Part shown: piece by piece, positions 35,116 through 47,812 of the stretch
Layout of the letters: every line of letters starts with the position of its first letter
Numbering within the stretch: the stretch's first letter is position 1
Assembly: GCA_016801885.1 (NCBI GenBank)
Contig: CM028886.1
Coordinates: forward strand, 15,190,366-15,254,365
DNA length: 64,000 nt
Direction of reading: 5' to 3'
From: Toxotes chatareus
Lineage: Eukaryota; Chordata; Actinopteri; Toxotidae
Notes under the pieces: model-generated
Database searches by the model: none
Told to the model about the DNA's origin: nothing
What the model saw: the letters and a program-made list of their open reading frames with translations, nothing else
Position numbers and translations under genes: made by a program

Positions 35116-36394
35116 CCGAGAGAAGACATTACAAATGTGTAGTTTTGTAGAACAGCCCGTGTGTTGCAGAATCTGCATTTGTCATCCCAAATGAGTGAAA
35201 GTCGTGCGACAGTGTAAGAAAATTGGAACAGGGAAGATGAGGAAAGAGAGAGGGATGCTGCCAGTGACTTCCTAACAGATTCTTTAAGATCTTGTTCCAG
35301 CTACAAACCTCCTCATCTCTTCTGTAACACCATGTTTCTCTCTGAGGCCCTTTGTCTTCCATGAGAACAAATAAGTGAAGGACACACTGTCAATGTGAAA
35401 TAGGCCCCAGGAAATAACATCACACTCATCAGGCTCTCTGAAGCGCGGTCAGAGGCGCGGAGAGTCCTATCAGCCCGCTCCTTGCCGGTCTCAGGAAACT
35501 GAGATGGTGTGAGATTGCTTCTCTGTGGCACCACCGGCCGGCCCACTTCTTGACGAGGATGTTGGATTGTGAATCACACACCCGTCCACGAAAGGTCACC
35601 TTGGACAGGTGAAGACAAGTCAGCCCCCCCCATATCCACACACTCTCCTCATCTGTTTTCTACCTAAAGCACTGCTGCTTGGGCAGCTCTGTGTGGTCGT
35701 TTGTCATCTGGTTTTCTGCTGGTGAAATGCAATCATCCTCCCCAAACAGGGAAAGAGGGGGTGATTACCATGGGTTGCTTGTCATGGTGGGAATGGGTAG
35801 GCGGATGTGGGTGGAAAATGAGCATGATTGGTTGCTTTCAGAAGTGATTTGTTTGAAAAACAACAGAGGCTGCTTGTACCTGAGACTCAAAGGGGAAAGT
35901 AGCTGTTCAAAAATGCGCAACTTTAATGCAACCAAAAATAAACGATTAAACACTTTTGCCAAGAAAATGAGAAATGGTGCCAGAGAGTATTTTAAACTGT
36001 TAATTAGAGTAAAATATAAAGAAGTGGAACCACCAGGAAAGAGGATGAGACTTTCACAGAAGTGATTCCATTTTTTTTTTTTTTTTTTGTTGCTTCTCCA
36101 CACATTTCCAGCAATAAACGGGCTTTGTTCACTCAGACACTCCCCGCGGACACAAAGCCTCCATCTGCTCCTGTTATATGATGCCTATCATTTTTCCTTA
36201 TATGTCACAGAGAACCGTTATTTTAAAAACCCATTGTCTTGGGGTACCCAATTTCAATCAGGATTCAGCCATATTCAATCAATAAAAAACTAATGACTGT
36301 CGAAGGGTTGTTTTCTCACGTTGCCAGGTTACTGTCAATTAAATCTGATCCAACCGCACCCACACAATCCTGATGAATCAGATTATCTGAAGTT

Positions 36395-36560
36395 GTTTTA
36401 TTTTTTTTGTTTTGCTTTATTGGATAGTTGACAGTGAAAACATGGGAGACAGGAAACAGGGTGAGAGAGGCATGACTTACAAAGGACCACAGCTGGAATC
36501 AAACAGGAACATTGTAGTTATGTGGCACTGTAACCCCTCAGCTGCTGGAGCACTCCATCA
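36395..36560. repeat. dispersed repeat (GACAGTGAAAACATGGGAGACAGG type)
   Basis: TTTATTGGATAGTTGACAGTG, GGAGACAGGAAACAGGGTG, AAAGGACCACAGCTGGAATC and GTGGCACTGTAACCCCTCAG reproduce an interspersed repeat often seen in percomorph introns. Non-coding. Confidence 0.5.
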
Positions 36561-37073
36561 TCTGAGTTTTATCATATATATTATCTGAGAGTTAAACTAA
36601 AATCTAAACTTGAGAAATTGGGGTTTTAGGTGGAGTTACCTTCCAGGACCATATCTTGGCTGGGTGCACTGGCTTCCTTTCTCTGTGCAGGGCCAAAAAA
36701 AAGTCCAACATATAACTCCACATGAAAGCACTTTTTTACAGATTAAACAAATTAGATGGAAGTGATCTTTAGATGTGCTGGTAGGTGGGTTGTGTAAAAC
36801 TCTGGACATAATTAGGCTGGAGCAGTATATTTTCCGAATTTGTGTGCTGTTCACCAGCATCTTTAGCCCTCCAATACAGTAATGATGAGGAAGTGAGATT
36901 CAGATTCATTCATCAGGCTTTATGTGGAGCGTTAGTGTCTCAACTGTGTCAAAAACCCATTTCCCCGTCTCATTCCTCCTTCTCAGCCACATCCTGTTGT
37001 GCCCTTGGTCGAGGCACTCATTTAACTCTGATATACGACAGCAGGCCAGATCAGAGCCCCCAGTTTAGCTCGC

Positions 37074-37081
37074 TGACGTCA
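37074..37081. promoter_or_regulatory. perfect palindromic CRE
   Basis: TGACGTCA, the full cAMP-response element, 144 bp upstream of a signal-peptide-like open frame (37225). No known gene start lies nearby; the inferred lars2 promoter is 1.4 kb downstream. Confidence 0.4.
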
Positions 37082-37224
37082 GACTGAGGAACTCTCTCTA
37101 TCTCCTGCTAATCAAACCCCACCCTCCTTTTTTTTCCCCTCTTCCCTCACCGGCTCTGACTTCTCCCTCCGTCAGATCAAAGGTGAGAGCCACAGGGAGA
37201 GCTCGTGGAAAGAAAAAGACTCTG

Positions 37225-37298
37225 ATGAGATGCTGCTGCCTCCTCATCCTCCTCATCTTCCTCCTCAGTGTCTCTCTCTGCTCTGTGATGAAGATGAA
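37225..37298 (+). other. possible signal-peptide-encoding first exon (orphan)
   Basis: From ATG at 37225 the frame reads MRCCCLLILLIFLLSV, then SLCSVMKMK, a good signal-peptide profile. It meets a textbook donor (GATGAA|GTGAGT) at 37298/37299; without splicing it stops at once. A perfect CRE lies upstream. I found no downstream exon that joins it before lars2. The region is rich in CTC/CCT repeats, which alone can give leucine-rich frames, so this is weak. Confidence 0.15.
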
Positions 37299-38266
37299 GT
37301 GAGTGGAGGTGCTCTCTCCGCCAGCAATCACTTTAGGCTGGAAGTTGGCATCAAAGAAATGGTGCTTCTCTCAGAAATCACGTATAATGAAAGCACCTCC
37401 TGAGGATACTTGTGGAGCTGCTGGCAGTAAATTTGTGTCATGGAATTACTTCAGTCATGTTTTATGGTAATTCTTCTTGTGAGGGATGAGCTGATTTACT
37501 TTGGTTTGGTTCACATTTGACACTAGAAGATAAAAGAAACTTTAAAAACAACAAGAAGTGGTTTAAACAAGAAAGTTAAACTTAAAAAATAATTTTAAAT
37601 CTACTTTCTCTGTGGCCCCCAATAAAAGATAAAGGCAGTCTTTACAAAAAATAAAAAAAATATGCAGTAACAAACGGCTTTATGAATGGTTAATAAAACA
37701 GTTTACCAATGGTTTACAAATCAATAATAAACCATTAATGAGGACAACTGAGTTTGTCAAAAACCTTTTAGCATTTATAACTGCTGCATTAGTAAAATAG
37801 TAGTAAAATACACATGAGTATTTATTAATGCATTACAAACAATTTGTAATTGACTTGTTACCAAAATAGAAAGGGATAAACACCATCCTCTTGTGCAATT
37901 TACAACCTGGCAGCTCAAATGTTGTTGTTTTTTTTATTAATAGCTGATCTATAAATCATTAGTTTATTAATTATCAATTTATTTAACATTAATAAAAGCA
38001 AGCAGTTAAAATCTATAAACCCTCTATAAACGCTGCCTTATTGAAAAGCGATTCTGTTAAACAGAACTGCAAATAAAGCGCAGGCTCTTGGTGAATTTTC
38101 TGTCTGTAGGCAGTCATTTTATTGCAATAAAAATTAAATTGGATTAAAAAAAATACTAATAAAAGGATGATATTACAGGGTTGCTAAGGTAACAGGCGAA
38201 CGCATCACTCAGTAAAATCTCCGAAATCGACTGTGAAGCTCTGGTGTGTGTATGGAAATTTACGTA

Positions 38267-38273
<7 letters not shown>

Positions 38274-38298
<25 letters not shown>
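38274..38298. repeat. (CA)n microsatellite
   Basis: About 12 CA units, 150 bp upstream of the inferred lars2 promoter. Confidence 0.9.
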
Positions 38299-38394
38299 GC
38301 CAGCGGCATATCATACAAGGCTGAATAAAAAGTATCTAATAAAATAAAATTACCTGCTGTATTAAAGGAATATCAAAGCGCCTTCGATTTTTTT

Positions 38395-38496
38395 TCCACC
38401 CACGTGGGTTTGTCGTTGTTGACCCACGGAATGTTGATAAAGTTTATTGAAAGCAAGATGGCGGCGCCTATGGTGGAGTCGTGATCGAGGAAACAG
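38395..38496 (+). promoter_or_regulatory. inferred lars2 promoter and non-coding first exon
   Basis: CACGTG (38401-38406, within CCCACGTGGG) is an E-box of the USF/MYC type. At 38454-38465 CAAGATGGCGGC matches the YY1 motif that marks TATA-less housekeeping start sites. The sequence then runs to a donor, GAAACAG|GTCATT, at 38496/38497. The first coding exon of lars2 begins with an acceptor (TTTCAG|GTGACAG) at 42140 and has 11 nt before its ATG, so an upstream non-coding exon is required. This is the best candidate. Start site not provable from sequence alone. Confidence 0.5.
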
Positions 38497-38883
38497 GTCA
38501 TTTATAGCGCATGTAAAAGCTGCCATGAATATTTTTAGTATGGATTATTGGTTTTGTGTCATTAGGATCATAACGCGGAAATAAAGGACCCGGAACTAAA
38601 ACAGAAAGGTACATTTAAGTACAATTTATCTTTCTCTAACAGGGGACTGGTGGCTGTTGTGTGGAAAGACCAGGGTGGTACATATATTAATCAATGCCCT
38701 GCTGGCATAAAAGGCATTTTAAAAATATTGGTTGCTTGTAAAGCAAGACAGCGTGAAGAAGGTTTATGCAAAGTCAAGTGCTGGTGAGTTAAATTTGCAG
38801 TACGTTTGTTCCTCACTGTGTTTGACTGAAGAAATGTTTTCCTTGTCATCAGACTACTCCACAAACATATACATACTGTGTAA

Positions 38884-39000
38884 GTAGGGCTGCAACGATT
38901 AATCGAATAAAAGCAAATAATCAGCAGTTATTTTGATAAGCGATTGATCATTAATTGATTTAGCGTGTTAAATGTTAAAAAAGTAAACGTTTTGTTTGAC
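38884..39000. repeat. dispersed repeat (GGGCTGCAACGATTAATCG type)
   Basis: TAGGGCTGCAACGATTAATC, then TTTTGATAAGCGATTGATC and ATTAATTGATTTAGC. This is the end of a very common teleost interspersed repeat. Other pieces of the same family appear at about 6632-6745, 48605-48755 and 50265-50402. Confidence 0.55.
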
Positions 39001-40559
39001 TAACAGTTCAAAATATAGTCATTGCACATGGATATGTGTTTGGGCTTTTTGTTTGACAAACCCCTTAAACCACTTAATTTTGTCAGTAAGCTGAACGATG
39101 AGCTCCGGTAAATTTCTGACACAGTAATTACAATGTAATGTGGATATGGTGACGAAACAGGCCTGAAAACATCAATGATGCAACGTTTGAGACCAGAAGG
39201 AGATAAACATTTCATCTCTGTCACACCACCAGAACAACAGAAATCCCATATCATGGATATTTTATCAGTTTAGTGGATGAGTTGTACATGGTTCTGGTAT
39301 TTTCTGTTTTTTTTTTTTTTATTCCAGCACCAATATGATAATTGAATTTTGGCCCATACAGACATTTTTTTGACGTGTTAATGTTTTTGTTTTACAAGTT
39401 TTTTTATTTAACAAAATAGAAATTCTTAAAACCAGACTTCAAAAACTTTTGCCTGAATAAGACAAACTAAAATGGGTAAATTAACAATTTATATCAGCAA
39501 ATATCTGATGATGAAAAGAGTAACAATAAGGAGGAAAAAAAGACTGAGAATCTGGGCTTTACTGACAGGACATGACAGTTTTTTGGTCAACACCAAAAGA
39601 GTAATGAAGTCCCACAGATCTCCAGGTGAAGTATTCTCCTCCTCTGAGCCAGCTTTCTGTTTCCAGAAGTTTTCAGTCACTCTTTACAGGAGCCACCCGA
39701 GCAGATGAGCCCAGTCACCATAGAAACATTTTCTCAGTCTCTCGCCTCAGCCCACTCACTCACACCGTCAGAGATGCACACAACCCTGAGTGCTCGGCTC
39801 TCCCAGCCTCAGCCTGAGGGAGGAGCGTTGGCCGCTGCGATGCTTAGGTTATACTCGAGAGAATTTAGCGAAAAACACATTCCCACAAGCAGGTGGGTGG
39901 TGGAGAGGAGAGGAGAGAGCACTTTTCGCTGGTTTTACACTCATTTGCTTGAAAAAGCTCAGAGTTATTCCCTAAAGATTTGTCCACCCTGGCCAGTGAA
40001 TCCTTCAGGCTGGTCATAGACTTAATGAATGATATGGAGGCTTGAAGTTTCTTGCAGTTCAGTGGAAGTTTTTTCATTCAAAATGTAATTTTCTTAAATT
40101 CTGAGCCCAAAAATGTCTTGTTCTCTTTTAGGGTGCTTCTTTTGACCTTCTGATGAAAATAATTATTTTATTCACTCTCCTAAAGATCTACATATATGTC
40201 CCCACCTCTGCATCTACTGTTTGAGCTGTTTCTCTACTATATCCTTGTATTTTCATAACACTATAGAAAGTAGGATAACCTTTTTGGTGAGTTCTCCGTG
40301 GCTTTAGATAACCACTCATAATTTTTGTTTACCTCATTTACATCTTTATCTCAGTCTGGTGGCGTACAGATTATCACTTCTTCCATTCAGCAGCTATAAA
40401 GGTCTCGCTGTCTGAGGTCCAGCTGCGTCACGGCTGAAAAAAATATTCTCTTTTGACAGGTCACGTCAGGTCAGGTTTAGCAGCAGTTGTCCTGTGCTAC
40501 AAAGGAAACAGACACTGTACAGATATCTCAGGTTACCTTGGAAACTGTGTTTATATACA

Positions 40560-40561
<2 letters not shown>

Positions 40562-40592
<31 letters not shown>
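40562..40592. repeat. (TG)n microsatellite
   Basis: About 15 TG units. Confidence 0.95.
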
Positions 40593-40593
<1 letters not shown>

Positions 40594-42150
40594 GTAGAGA
40601 AGACAAATCTAGGTCAAATTGTTGTTTCTTTTTTCTGACATGCAGTCTGACCAACATCAAGCCATATGAAAGTTTAGCCTAACTGCAGTCTCTATGAAGA
40701 GGAGAGGCTAAATAAATAATTTGTTTTTCAAGTTGTTAGTTGTAGAACTGATTAAGTTTTCCAGGTTAGTTTTTAAAACTGCAGGGCAGATTCGATGCAG
40801 AGAAATGAGTGAATAATTGAAAGTCAAGCTGATTGAAAATGTCATTCTCACATCTGAGCAGGCAGGCGGTGTAATAAGAACAGGCTGCACAGAGTCCTCA
40901 CTGTGAGGCACAGCATAATCACATCACGCTGAATAAACCACTTATTTCACAAAACCATGCTGTTGTGTGAGTGACGTGGCGCAAAGAACACAGACTGTGA
41001 AACGATAGAGGTGGTGGTGAGGAAAAAAAAAAAAAAATCACGTGGAGAGCCGCAGAGCTGAGCCATCAGTCACTCTGTTCTCAACAAGTGGACTCACATG
41101 TACCGTAGATCCCAATCGTGTGAGCCCAGATGCTGATTGTCTGAGTGAAGGAGTGTAACGGCCTCGCTGCATTTTTATGGCACAAGGGCACCTCATACAA
41201 AACCGATGTGAGTGATCATTATCGTACCACAGCGATATGTGTCTGTGGATAAGCTGTTGTGAATGGGATGAACTTTTTCATGCCTATTGTGCCATTGAGT
41301 GAAGATATCTACCTTGCGGTCAGCAGCATTGTTATCTATTCTGTGCATTCACTGGAGCTCTTGTTCAAGAGTTGTTTCATTTATCTCTTAAGTGTGAAGG
41401 TTCTTAACTGTTTGGTAAAACATTCTTGGTGTTTCCTTTATTGCTGAATCAATGTTAAGACTGTAGGTAGTATCAATTTATCTGATTTTAATACTGAAAA
41501 TACTGTATATTTCTGTATACTTTATATTTTGTGATGATGTGATTGTGTTATTCTTTTACAAAATTGTGTTGTTTAAGTGAAATGATTCCATCAGAATTAT
41601 AATTAAAAATGTTTTTTCAGATTTTAGATATGAGAGAATTGTCTAAATGACACTGCAGTTTAACGTTGGACGCGACTATTTTTTAAAAACATTTGATGTC
41701 CTCTACTCTACTCTCTTTTTCTCAGAAGGAATGGTCACCCCCGGTGTCAACATTAATCATAAAACAAACTCTCTAATATTTGAACTCTCATTAAAAACAG
41801 TTTTTCCTGAATGGTTTGGTTGAAAGTCAGTTTTTGAGAAAAAGTGTCAGCTGCGGTGTCATGGAGGTGACCTTCATTAGATTTAGAGTGGAACGACCTC
41901 AGTGTTTTACATCATGTTGAGCCTAAGCAGGAATCCGCTGACATTCTAACCAAAGCGTAAAATGTCAGGAAATATGTTCATAGAGTCCAAAGTGACGTCT
42001 TCAGATTACTTGTTTAACAGTAAAAAACAAAACAGAACCAACCAATGTAAAAAAAGAGAGAACTTGTGTTTCACCATCGTACCAACTCCACCACCATCCT
42101 GTGCCTCTGCCTGCCCTGACTGAAGTGTGTCTGTTTCAGGTGACAGAACC

Positions 42151-45100
42151 ATGCAGGTGTCAGTGAGAAGACTGGTTCTGTATCCGCTGGCTGTAGCCCG
42201 ATCTGGCCGAATCAGGGCTCCTCTCCTGTGTCCAGTGCCACGCCTCCTGTCCCCCAGCACCCGCACCCTGTTCAGCGAGACAGGAGTGTGGGAGAAGGAC
42301 TATCGGACAGAGACCCGGCGCAGGGTGGAAGAATGGTGGCACCCACGAATTATGGCGCAGGGACGGAAGGATGCGCTGGAGGAGGTGAGAAGGCCTTTGT
42401 TACTTTTCATATAGGCCTACTATACGGGCTTTAGCTTGTCAACAACAGTCTAAGTTACTGTGAGAGTATTTACATGTGCACTAGAGTCCCAGTTGTGTTG
42501 TGCAACATCATATCCTGGTTTTGTGAAACTTGGATATGCTAACCACTGTGCTAAAATAAAGACTGTACGTATGGTCTGTTAAAAGTCAGAAAATAATGAA
42601 AAACTGCAAACAAACAAATTTCTAGAGTTCCAGATAAAGTCTTCATATGTCTAACCAAGAGTTCAAAACCAAAAGATATTCAGTTTGCAAATATGTGAAA
42701 CACAGAAAAGCAGCAAATCCTCATGTCTGAGGAGCTGGAATCAGCAAATGTATACACAAATATGAATAACCAGGTTTTCTCATGTTCAGTGTAAATGCTA
42801 TGATCAGAACAATGATAATACTCACAGCCAGGATACTAATGTGCACGTAAATGCACTCTGTCAGTCTTGTGGATTTTCAGAAATTCTGTCATAAAATGAG
42901 CTGGGTGAAGTGCTGGCCTTTAGACCTGCCCTTTCTGACATCAGTCATGCTGTAAAAAGAGCTGTCACTGCTGTTTAATAAGTGAAAATGGGAACTGAAG
43001 TCCTCAGACCAAGATTTCCACTTGGAACGGTTCTCGGCTAAGTGTACTCATACCTTGGTGAGTCTAAATTTATCTGTGTGGACAAATCTGTATGTGTATG
43101 CATTTCAACCATCTTTTTTAAGATTAATTGATTAATGATTCCCGGCTATTACTATCCCTGGCCCTTGTAGCTGATCTCAGACCTGGAGATGAGGCTGATT
43201 ATATATCCTAATGGTCTGCCCGTGCGGGTGTCTGGGACGGGCTGACAGTGATTAAGAGCATTCGTGACAGCCGTGGTCCTAATTAATTTATTGAAAAATT
43301 CATGACTCAGGTTTCCTGTAATCACGTATAGCTGGGCGTAACCGGTACTTACTGCGTTGCCGTGGTAACAGTGTTGCGACTGTAAAGCATCCATAATCGG
43401 TGCTGCTGCCATTCAGATTCTGACACTATAATCATACGCTGTTAGAGCCTCATAACAGTAATGCACCAGAAGTCAGCCAGTGCTCTGGCTCTGTATGTGA
43501 CGAGTTATTATTCCTGCCCTGATCTCATCACATTAATGCAGTGTCTTTTATACTGGACCCATTCAGCAGAGACTGACTGATAACGGAGAAAAGAGCTGCT
43601 ACACTGTTATTACAGTCTCTCAAGATTAAAGTTTTATGATCTTTCCCCACATCCCGTGAGGTGATCTCACAGCTCTGCACATTATTTTGACTGTCTGTTG
43701 TTTTACTTAGGGTTCCAGCAGGAAGAAGTTTTATGTCCTCTCCATGTTTCCGTACCCATCGGGGCGACTACACATGGGCCACGTGCGAGTGTACACCATC
43801 AGTGACGCCATCGGTCACTTCCAGAGAATGAGAGGCCATCAGGTATGTCTGCTATTATTAAATGTCTTCTTCCAGTCTGGATGTTCTCCCTGAAGCAAGC
43901 TGAGACAATACATCCTGTGCTGGTATGAAAAATAAAGTATTTAAAAGTAAAATAACTTTATTTATAACTTTTTAAGACTTAGGTTAAAGATATTTTAATA
44001 TATCAAATACCACTTTTTCCATAGAACTAGAAAACTAGAAACAGAATGTTGATTACGATTACAAGACTATAATATTAAGATTACATTAAGAAACAAGGGC
44101 TTGTCCATTGACAGTGAACAGTGCAATGGTTTTCTGGAGCAATCACATACTAAGAGCAGTTCTTGCACCAAAATGAAATAAACCACAGATCAACAGAATC
44201 ACTTCCCTGCTCATTGTTAATTGAGATTTTTCACTTGTCATAGTTTCTTCCTACATTGAGTAAAGAACTGTGTATGTTCACAAACTCAACAGTTCTTGGG
44301 CAAGTAAAATAAAATAAAAACTTCCCAGTAGGTTTCTGTCTTTTTAAGAATGAACCAATTATGACTGGGTGCTTTTAACTTTTAAAATGTGCCCGGGTTT
44401 GTTTTATTGTTTGTTATCTGCACCTCACCACAAGTCTCTTTCTTTGGCTCGACTGTCCCAGTTTTTTTATACTTTACTGACTTTTTCCTCCCAAAATCAC
44501 AAAGGATGTGTCATCCTCAGGAGCACCTTTGAGAAGCATATTTTACTATATTTTACTGCAGTGAACTAACATTTATTGTGAGACATCCGCTTTCCTGGCT
44601 TCTTTTGAATTTGATTTTACTCTTCTGGGTTTCCTCCCACAATCCCAAAAACATGCCCATTAGGTTAACTGGCTACTCTAAATTGCCCCTAGGTGTGAGT
44701 GTGTATGTGTGTGGTTGTCTGTGTTTGTGTGTCAGCCCTGCGATTGACTGGCGACCAGTCCAGGGTGTACCCTGCCTCTCGCCCAGTACTACTGGTAAAC
44801 CACCAGTTTGTACTGGCACAGTGAGTCAGTCAGTGGAGCTCTCCATATTTGGTACATAACATTATACAGTACCGACCACTGCTGTCTGCTTTCACCTTGT
44901 ACGCCATTCACTTTAAAAAGATCTGTTTATCTGCTTTTTCCTGCTCTGAATCATCGTATATTCAACTCTCTGAACTGTGGTGCTTTGTATCTCTTTACCC
45001 ATCTTCTGCTTACACAGTGCACATAATAAAGTGTCCTGACCATAACATTTATTTAAGTACCCTTAGTAGCATTATAAAACCTCCTTGCAGCTGCTATCTT

Positions 45101-47781
45101 TCAATTACACGACTAAAGTTTGCACTTTCCTGGGAGCATGTAATTAGATGTTTCTGTGTTTGTTGTACTTGATTTCTGCTGTGCTGTGTTGATTTCAAAC
45201 AGCGTACATTTGCACATCATGTGGAAGTTAATTGTCTCACTTGTAGCTTGATTGTTTTACCTACATTTTTCTGATTCTTCATATTGGTTTTCATATAGCT
45301 GATGCTTTTATGAACTTGTGATTCCGCTTCAATGACCTAGTTCTCAAATGTGTTGTCCTCTTATGGTGCAACCTGAAGTTTTGTTGAGTGATTGAATGAT
45401 TCCATCATCATCAAAAAGATGTTGACGAGACCTTGGAGATGTGTTGAACTTTTTCAAAATCAACACATATAAATACAGAAATGAGCAGCCTAAAAGCAAG
45501 CCAGTGTTTTCCTCGTTCTTGTAAGCAGACAATTGGAGAAAATAGAAGAGTTTAAACCCGCTGCAGTGATCTTGAACCTCCCCATGAGGTCTCCTTTCAT
45601 GGTTAAAATTAGGTGTAAATAAAGCAAAGGTAAAATCCATAGTCTCCATCTCAAGCACTCTTGTGTGTTATTGACTCGCCTCTGTTTCAGATCAAAGTGT
45701 TGCAATCGATATCCAGCACTCTGTTTGAGTACAGTAAACGGTGGGTGTAGATGACACTTTCTGACATGACGGCGACAACCTACGTTCAGCTCTTTGGTTA
45801 ATCTCTGTCCTCGCATCATCCATCCTTGCATTTATCCTGATTGAAAAGTTGGTGTCAGTCGAACTTCTCCTGTCTTTCTTTTTCTTTTCCTGGTGGATTT
45901 CACACTGGTTGGTGTGTATCTTCTCCCTCGCCTGCCGAGAGAATCCCCCTCTGCTTCTGCCTGGTTTCACATGACTGGCCAGCGCTTCCTACCCGGGAGT
46001 TGACTTTCTCTCAGCGTCTGTCAGAACATGAACTTGGTTCTGCTGTATGCACATGGTCTCGTCTATTCACCAGTTAATTAAGGAAGGTACGCTCTTGTTA
46101 TTGGTCACACCCTGAAAGTCACTGAGAAACATTTTACTGTAATGTTCCTTTGGTTCTACATCATATCGGACTCTGGAAAGACACTTTGAAGTTTTTATAA
46201 GTAAGATTTCAGTGTTCAGTTGAATTACATTGGCTTCCATGCAGTCGGCAGAAATCAGTGACATATTTTTGGCACATATGCCAAAACAAAGGAATTGTTC
46301 AATATTTTGGGAGAGGTAGATACCACTCTCCTGTGTCAAGGGAAATATAAAGCCTCCACAAGCAGCTTAGCTTACTGTAAAGCTGGAACCTGGGAAACAG
46401 GTTGCCAGCACGTCTAAAGCTCACTTCAAACTATATTTAAGCAGTAAAAGGAAGTCACTGCACCACTGCACTGACATGAGAGTGGTATCGATTTTCTCAT
46501 CTAAGCCTCAGCAAGGGAGCAAATGAGCGTATTTACATTCATTCATTTGGTAGATGCTTTATAAACAAGCCACAGTAGATCAAGGAGATATTTCCTAAAA
46601 TGTCAAACCGTTCCTTTGAACCAAAATGATATATGTGGACAGATAGCACTCGGGCTCCAATAAGTGAGATTTTTTATTTACATGATTTTCATTTTCAGCC
46701 TTCGAAGATGCAAATGAAAATTAATTGAAGTCATGCTTCTCTTCCTCTTGTTCTTCTTTATTCTGTAGTTGTATTTGTGCACCGGGGCTCCTATGAAAAA
46801 TTAAACAATTCTTCAGCTTTAATTTTTTTTTCTTTTTTTCTTTTTTGATTCTGCTTTGGCTCCGTAGTTGTTCAATGAACAAGACACAAGATGTGAATTT
46901 TGAAGCAGTTGTCAGTTTGGTTACAATCGATTAGTGTGATGGGAAAACAGACAAATGCTGGAGTTGCGTTTCAAAGCAGCCACAGATGGAGAGAAGCTTC
47001 TAGCTGGAACTGTGTAGGTGGACACTTGCATTTAGCTGAGAGGCTCCACATTCACAAAACCAGACTCCCAGCACTTTTATCCTTCTTGCTGTCAGCGCGA
47101 GGAGCCTGGAGCTGTGGATGGACATGTCTGTCTCCCGTTGGCACTGATTTGCTCCACATTACAGCGGACAGATTGTCATAAAATCATCCTCCACTCACTC
47201 CCACGTCTATCTTCCATTGCTTCTTGTCACTCATCTTAAATGTACTGTAAGTCTCCATGATGACGGGTTAGCAAAATGTCGGACTAGTCTTCACGCTGTG
47301 TGTGGACATTAGGATAAGTGGAGCCGAAGCTATTAGCAGTGAGAAAATAATGTGCCTGTGTTAATCTCTTTGAACTCTGAGAATTGAGCTCACTAAGCCT
47401 GTCCATCAGTAGTCCCTGTAACAGCATCTCTTGCCGACACATTTACACTGAATAAACAAAATAGTAGTGTACACATCCTAATGAGGTGCTTGTTTTTTCC
47501 TGCTTTGTTATTTAAATAGGCTATCTTTGGCTTACGCCTCGCTCTCAGTGTGCCTTCTATTCCTCCTGAGCAGTCGCAGTGGTCTGCTGCGCTCAGCTCT
47601 CGTAGCCTAATACCATCCAGCACTCGGCTTTACAAATGAGGCCCATGCAGTTACCAAGGATACCAGTTCGTCTGAAACATCAGACCCGTTAGAGTCCGTA
47701 CAATGATCCTCTCCAGTCCTCGACTCCTTGTCACTCTGCTTCTCCTCTACTTTACTCATGCCTTCCACTCCTGTGCTTTCA

Positions 47782-47812
<31 letters not shown>

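Larger units (their letters stand above)
28163..38390. other. 10-kb spacer between tmem158 and lars2
   Basis: No gene is supported. The first 500 bp upstream of tmem158 are GC-rich promoter-like sequence. A (TCTG)n microsatellite (28671-28693), a dispersed repeat (about 28850-29170) and a Tc1-like copy (29215-30032) follow. Other repeats are at about 30275-30365, 34190-34800 and 36395-36560. Non-repetitive stretches at about 32395-32530 and 34980-35115 look like candidate conserved non-coding elements. A perfect CRE and a signal-peptide-like open frame sit at 37074-37298. Remaining sequence is AT-rich with nothing I recognise. Confidence 0.5.
38497..42139 (+). other. inferred lars2 intron 1
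   Basis: AT-rich, with an RGCTGCAAC-type repeat (38884-39000), a (TG)n tract (40562-40592) and several long A or T runs. No coding exon recognised. A near X-box (CACCATAGAAAC) lies at about 39717-39728. Confidence 0.4.

Noticed and set aside
35679..36065. 128-codon plus-strand open frame upstream of lars2
   Set aside because: Low-complexity lysine-rich translation, no recognisable domain, no splice context and no homologous pattern; most likely chance.
42127..42150. GTG at 42127 as the lars2 start
   Set aside because: It lies before the splice acceptor at 42140; the ATG at 42151 begins a typical arginine-rich presequence.
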